From Clostridia bacterium (GTDB lineage Bacteria; Bacillota; Clostridia; Oscillospirales; Ruminococcaceae), in assembly GCA_026001145.1 (NCBI GenBank), contig BNZN01000001.1:30212-94211 (forward strand): a stretch of DNA of 64,000 nucleotides, read 5' to 3'. The notes below the pieces were generated by a model. The model saw nothing but the letters and a program-made list of their open reading frames with translations. It ran no database searches and was not told where the DNA came from. This document shows, piece after piece, positions 63,901 to 64,000 of the stretch. A program made the translations under genes and the position numbers. Numbering within the stretch: the first letter of the stretch is position 1; the number at the start of each line of letters is the position of its first letter.

Positions 63901-64000
63901 CTTGGTGAATCGTTAAATTTGTTTTTTAATGCAGGTGCAGATGAGCTAATTTTGACACAGCTGAAAGCGAACGAGAGGATCTGTGAAAAGCACAACAAAG
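60901..64000 (+). CDS. mfd: Transcription-repair coupling factor Mfd (3' end outside window)
   Basis: 1033 codons visible and open at the window edge. N-terminal UvrB-like region with VGQFAVRGGIIDVFSPG, the RNA polymerase-interacting domain (VGDKVVHIRHGIGLF), helicase Walker A LLCGDVGVGKTEVALRAAF, DEEQRFGVRHKE, SATPIPRTLNMVMMGMRD and QLRGRVGRSERKG. The C-terminal regulatory domain begins near 63690. It removes stalled RNA polymerase and recruits UvrA. The ATG follows AAGGAG. Complete family members are about 1150 residues, so roughly 110 are missing. Confidence 0.95.
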   Translation, partial: MKLVTFLEGFVSPLPDVNSLGVTEACDGIAGYYAAQKIRSGKAILFLVADEAFGLRLENDINNMTEKQVAKFFPAGELDLLPVLVRSSEDEHRRLEALDALEKKECKVLIVTPESLQQGVVDESLFRAQCFEMKKGSILNVDEFSRRLIDMGYEVCEFVESVGQFAVRGGIIDVFSPGVDVPVRIELFDDEIDNIFDVNPFSNRRGELLESVRVLPAKEQSKCAKIWNYFPKDFDLFVFDCNRLKDRLEPETLGKLNDCKKVVLEPTSGMPNLFTVEEQVNASGATLRIPRLNFLSILEEVEAAQNENMSCLILAKNGKNKEALVKFLNTRGVVCRDLKEAPAKSGFGIWVACNSFSSCFRIDEKIVILNYPAEIDNSPRFGKRIWRKTQIIQSLSDLNVGDKVVHIRHGIGLFAGLVQMEVDTVTKDYIKLEYAGNDILYLPATQLDMISKYIGASSVKLHRLNGKEWGKVKLKAKRAASDFAKELVSLYAHRAQVEGHSFAKNSDWQQEFRLAFEFEETEDQKRCIAEIEKDMEDRKPMDRLLCGDVGVGKTEVALRAAFKCVMDSRQAMVIAPTTILAWQHFNTMLERFMQFPVKVELLSRFRSSNEQKEILKSLENGEIDVIVGTHRLLQKDVAFANLGLVIVDEEQRFGVRHKERIKEFRRNVDLLSISATPIPRTLNMVMMGMRDISTIDSPPLNRFPVKTFVLEYDEEVLKEAIRNELRYGGQVFFLHNKVTGIYERAAKLQKLLGEGVRIIVAHGQMSHEAMQDSWQKLLAKEADVLVCTTIIETGIDIPNCNTLIVEDAQNFGLSQLHQLRGRVGRSERKGFAYMFIGKNVVLSEVASQRFETLKEFAQFGAGFKIARRDLEIRGAGNILGEEQHGHMNQVGYEMYMKLLNEAIACESGEIGESKGGGNFAECLVDLNITAFIPETYVKNVSTRLGIYKRIAELKTEEEIATFKDEIKDIHGQLPMVLLRLFDVVALKNKAKKLHISEIKQLGESLNLFFNAGADELILTQLKANERICEKHNK

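Overview
The window looks like a chromosomal segment of a moderately AT-rich Gram-positive anaerobe of the class Clostridia, most likely an uncultured Oscillospirales relative. This is inferred from a type A RNase P RNA (Bacilli carry type B), a glycyl-radical-type radical SAM activase, the coiled-coil gene usually found with thiT-type neighbours, a DUF6483-type gene, Shine-Dalgarno sites of the AAGGAGG type, and near-perfect TTGACA-N17-TATAAT promoters. TGA is a normal stop codon here. No rRNA, prophage structural genes, CRISPR array or intact IS element was seen.

Layout. 0-4 kb (minus strand): MATE exporter, thiT, a coiled-coil protein and holA, then a compact type I toxin-antitoxin candidate at 3.69-3.97 kb. 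4-8.2 kb: sbcD-sbcC. 8.3-14.5 kb: two secreted orphan proteins around comEC and a holin/amidase pair. 14.5-16.5 kb: fmt and a tandem pair of peptide deformylases (minus). 16.6-23.8 kb: VanY-type carboxypeptidase, rnpB, rpsO, a secreted LRR protein, alaS, a radical SAM activase and hinT. 23.9-28 kb: a relBE-type module, then apt-like, yugP, a TIM-barrel gene, a CDF transporter and a DUF6483-type gene. 28-33 kb: two disrupted secreted-protein genes flank tRNA-Ser, an ABC transporter and an alkD remnant. 33.4-39 kb: PadR operon, a second relBE module, a group II intron relic, a GNAT, a PPase-like protein, a degenerate methylglyoxal synthase and rqcH. 39.3-42.4 kb: a vanX-like gene heads rpmG-secE-nusG-rplK-rplA, followed by tRNA-Arg. 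42.5-48.3 kb: a surface metalloprotease, a secreted protein, a small repeat protein and dnaE. 48.6-64 kb: a flavoprotein, an RluA synthase, secA, a secreted protein, polA, a site-2-protease-like pseudoenzyme, a disrupted secreted gene, pth and mfd (cut by the window edge).

The most unusual content is a set of exported proteins with no recognisable domain (8.4, 13.2, 30.1, 33.1, 43.8, 54.4 and 59.2 kb). They share related signal peptides. Five of them share one upstream architecture: TTGACA-N17-TAAACT or TACACT, then a leader hairpin whose stem changes in a compensatory way, then a strong RBS. Four of those five have a single reading-frame lesion. The bodies of several are visibly more GC-rich than their signal peptides and neighbours. 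Two of them (13.2 and 30.1 kb) share a roughly 110-residue repeat unit that I do not recognise.

The second notable layer is a dispersed element of about 185 bp with short terminal inverted repeats and two internal hairpins. It is present in at least five copies; one lies between two copies of a 26-bp direct repeat that carries the alaS promoter -10 region. Several enzyme-like genes have lost catalytic residues (second deformylase, methylglyoxal synthase, S2P-like protein). Together with the disrupted exported proteins, this suggests ongoing gene decay in a host-associated lineage. That last point is inference.
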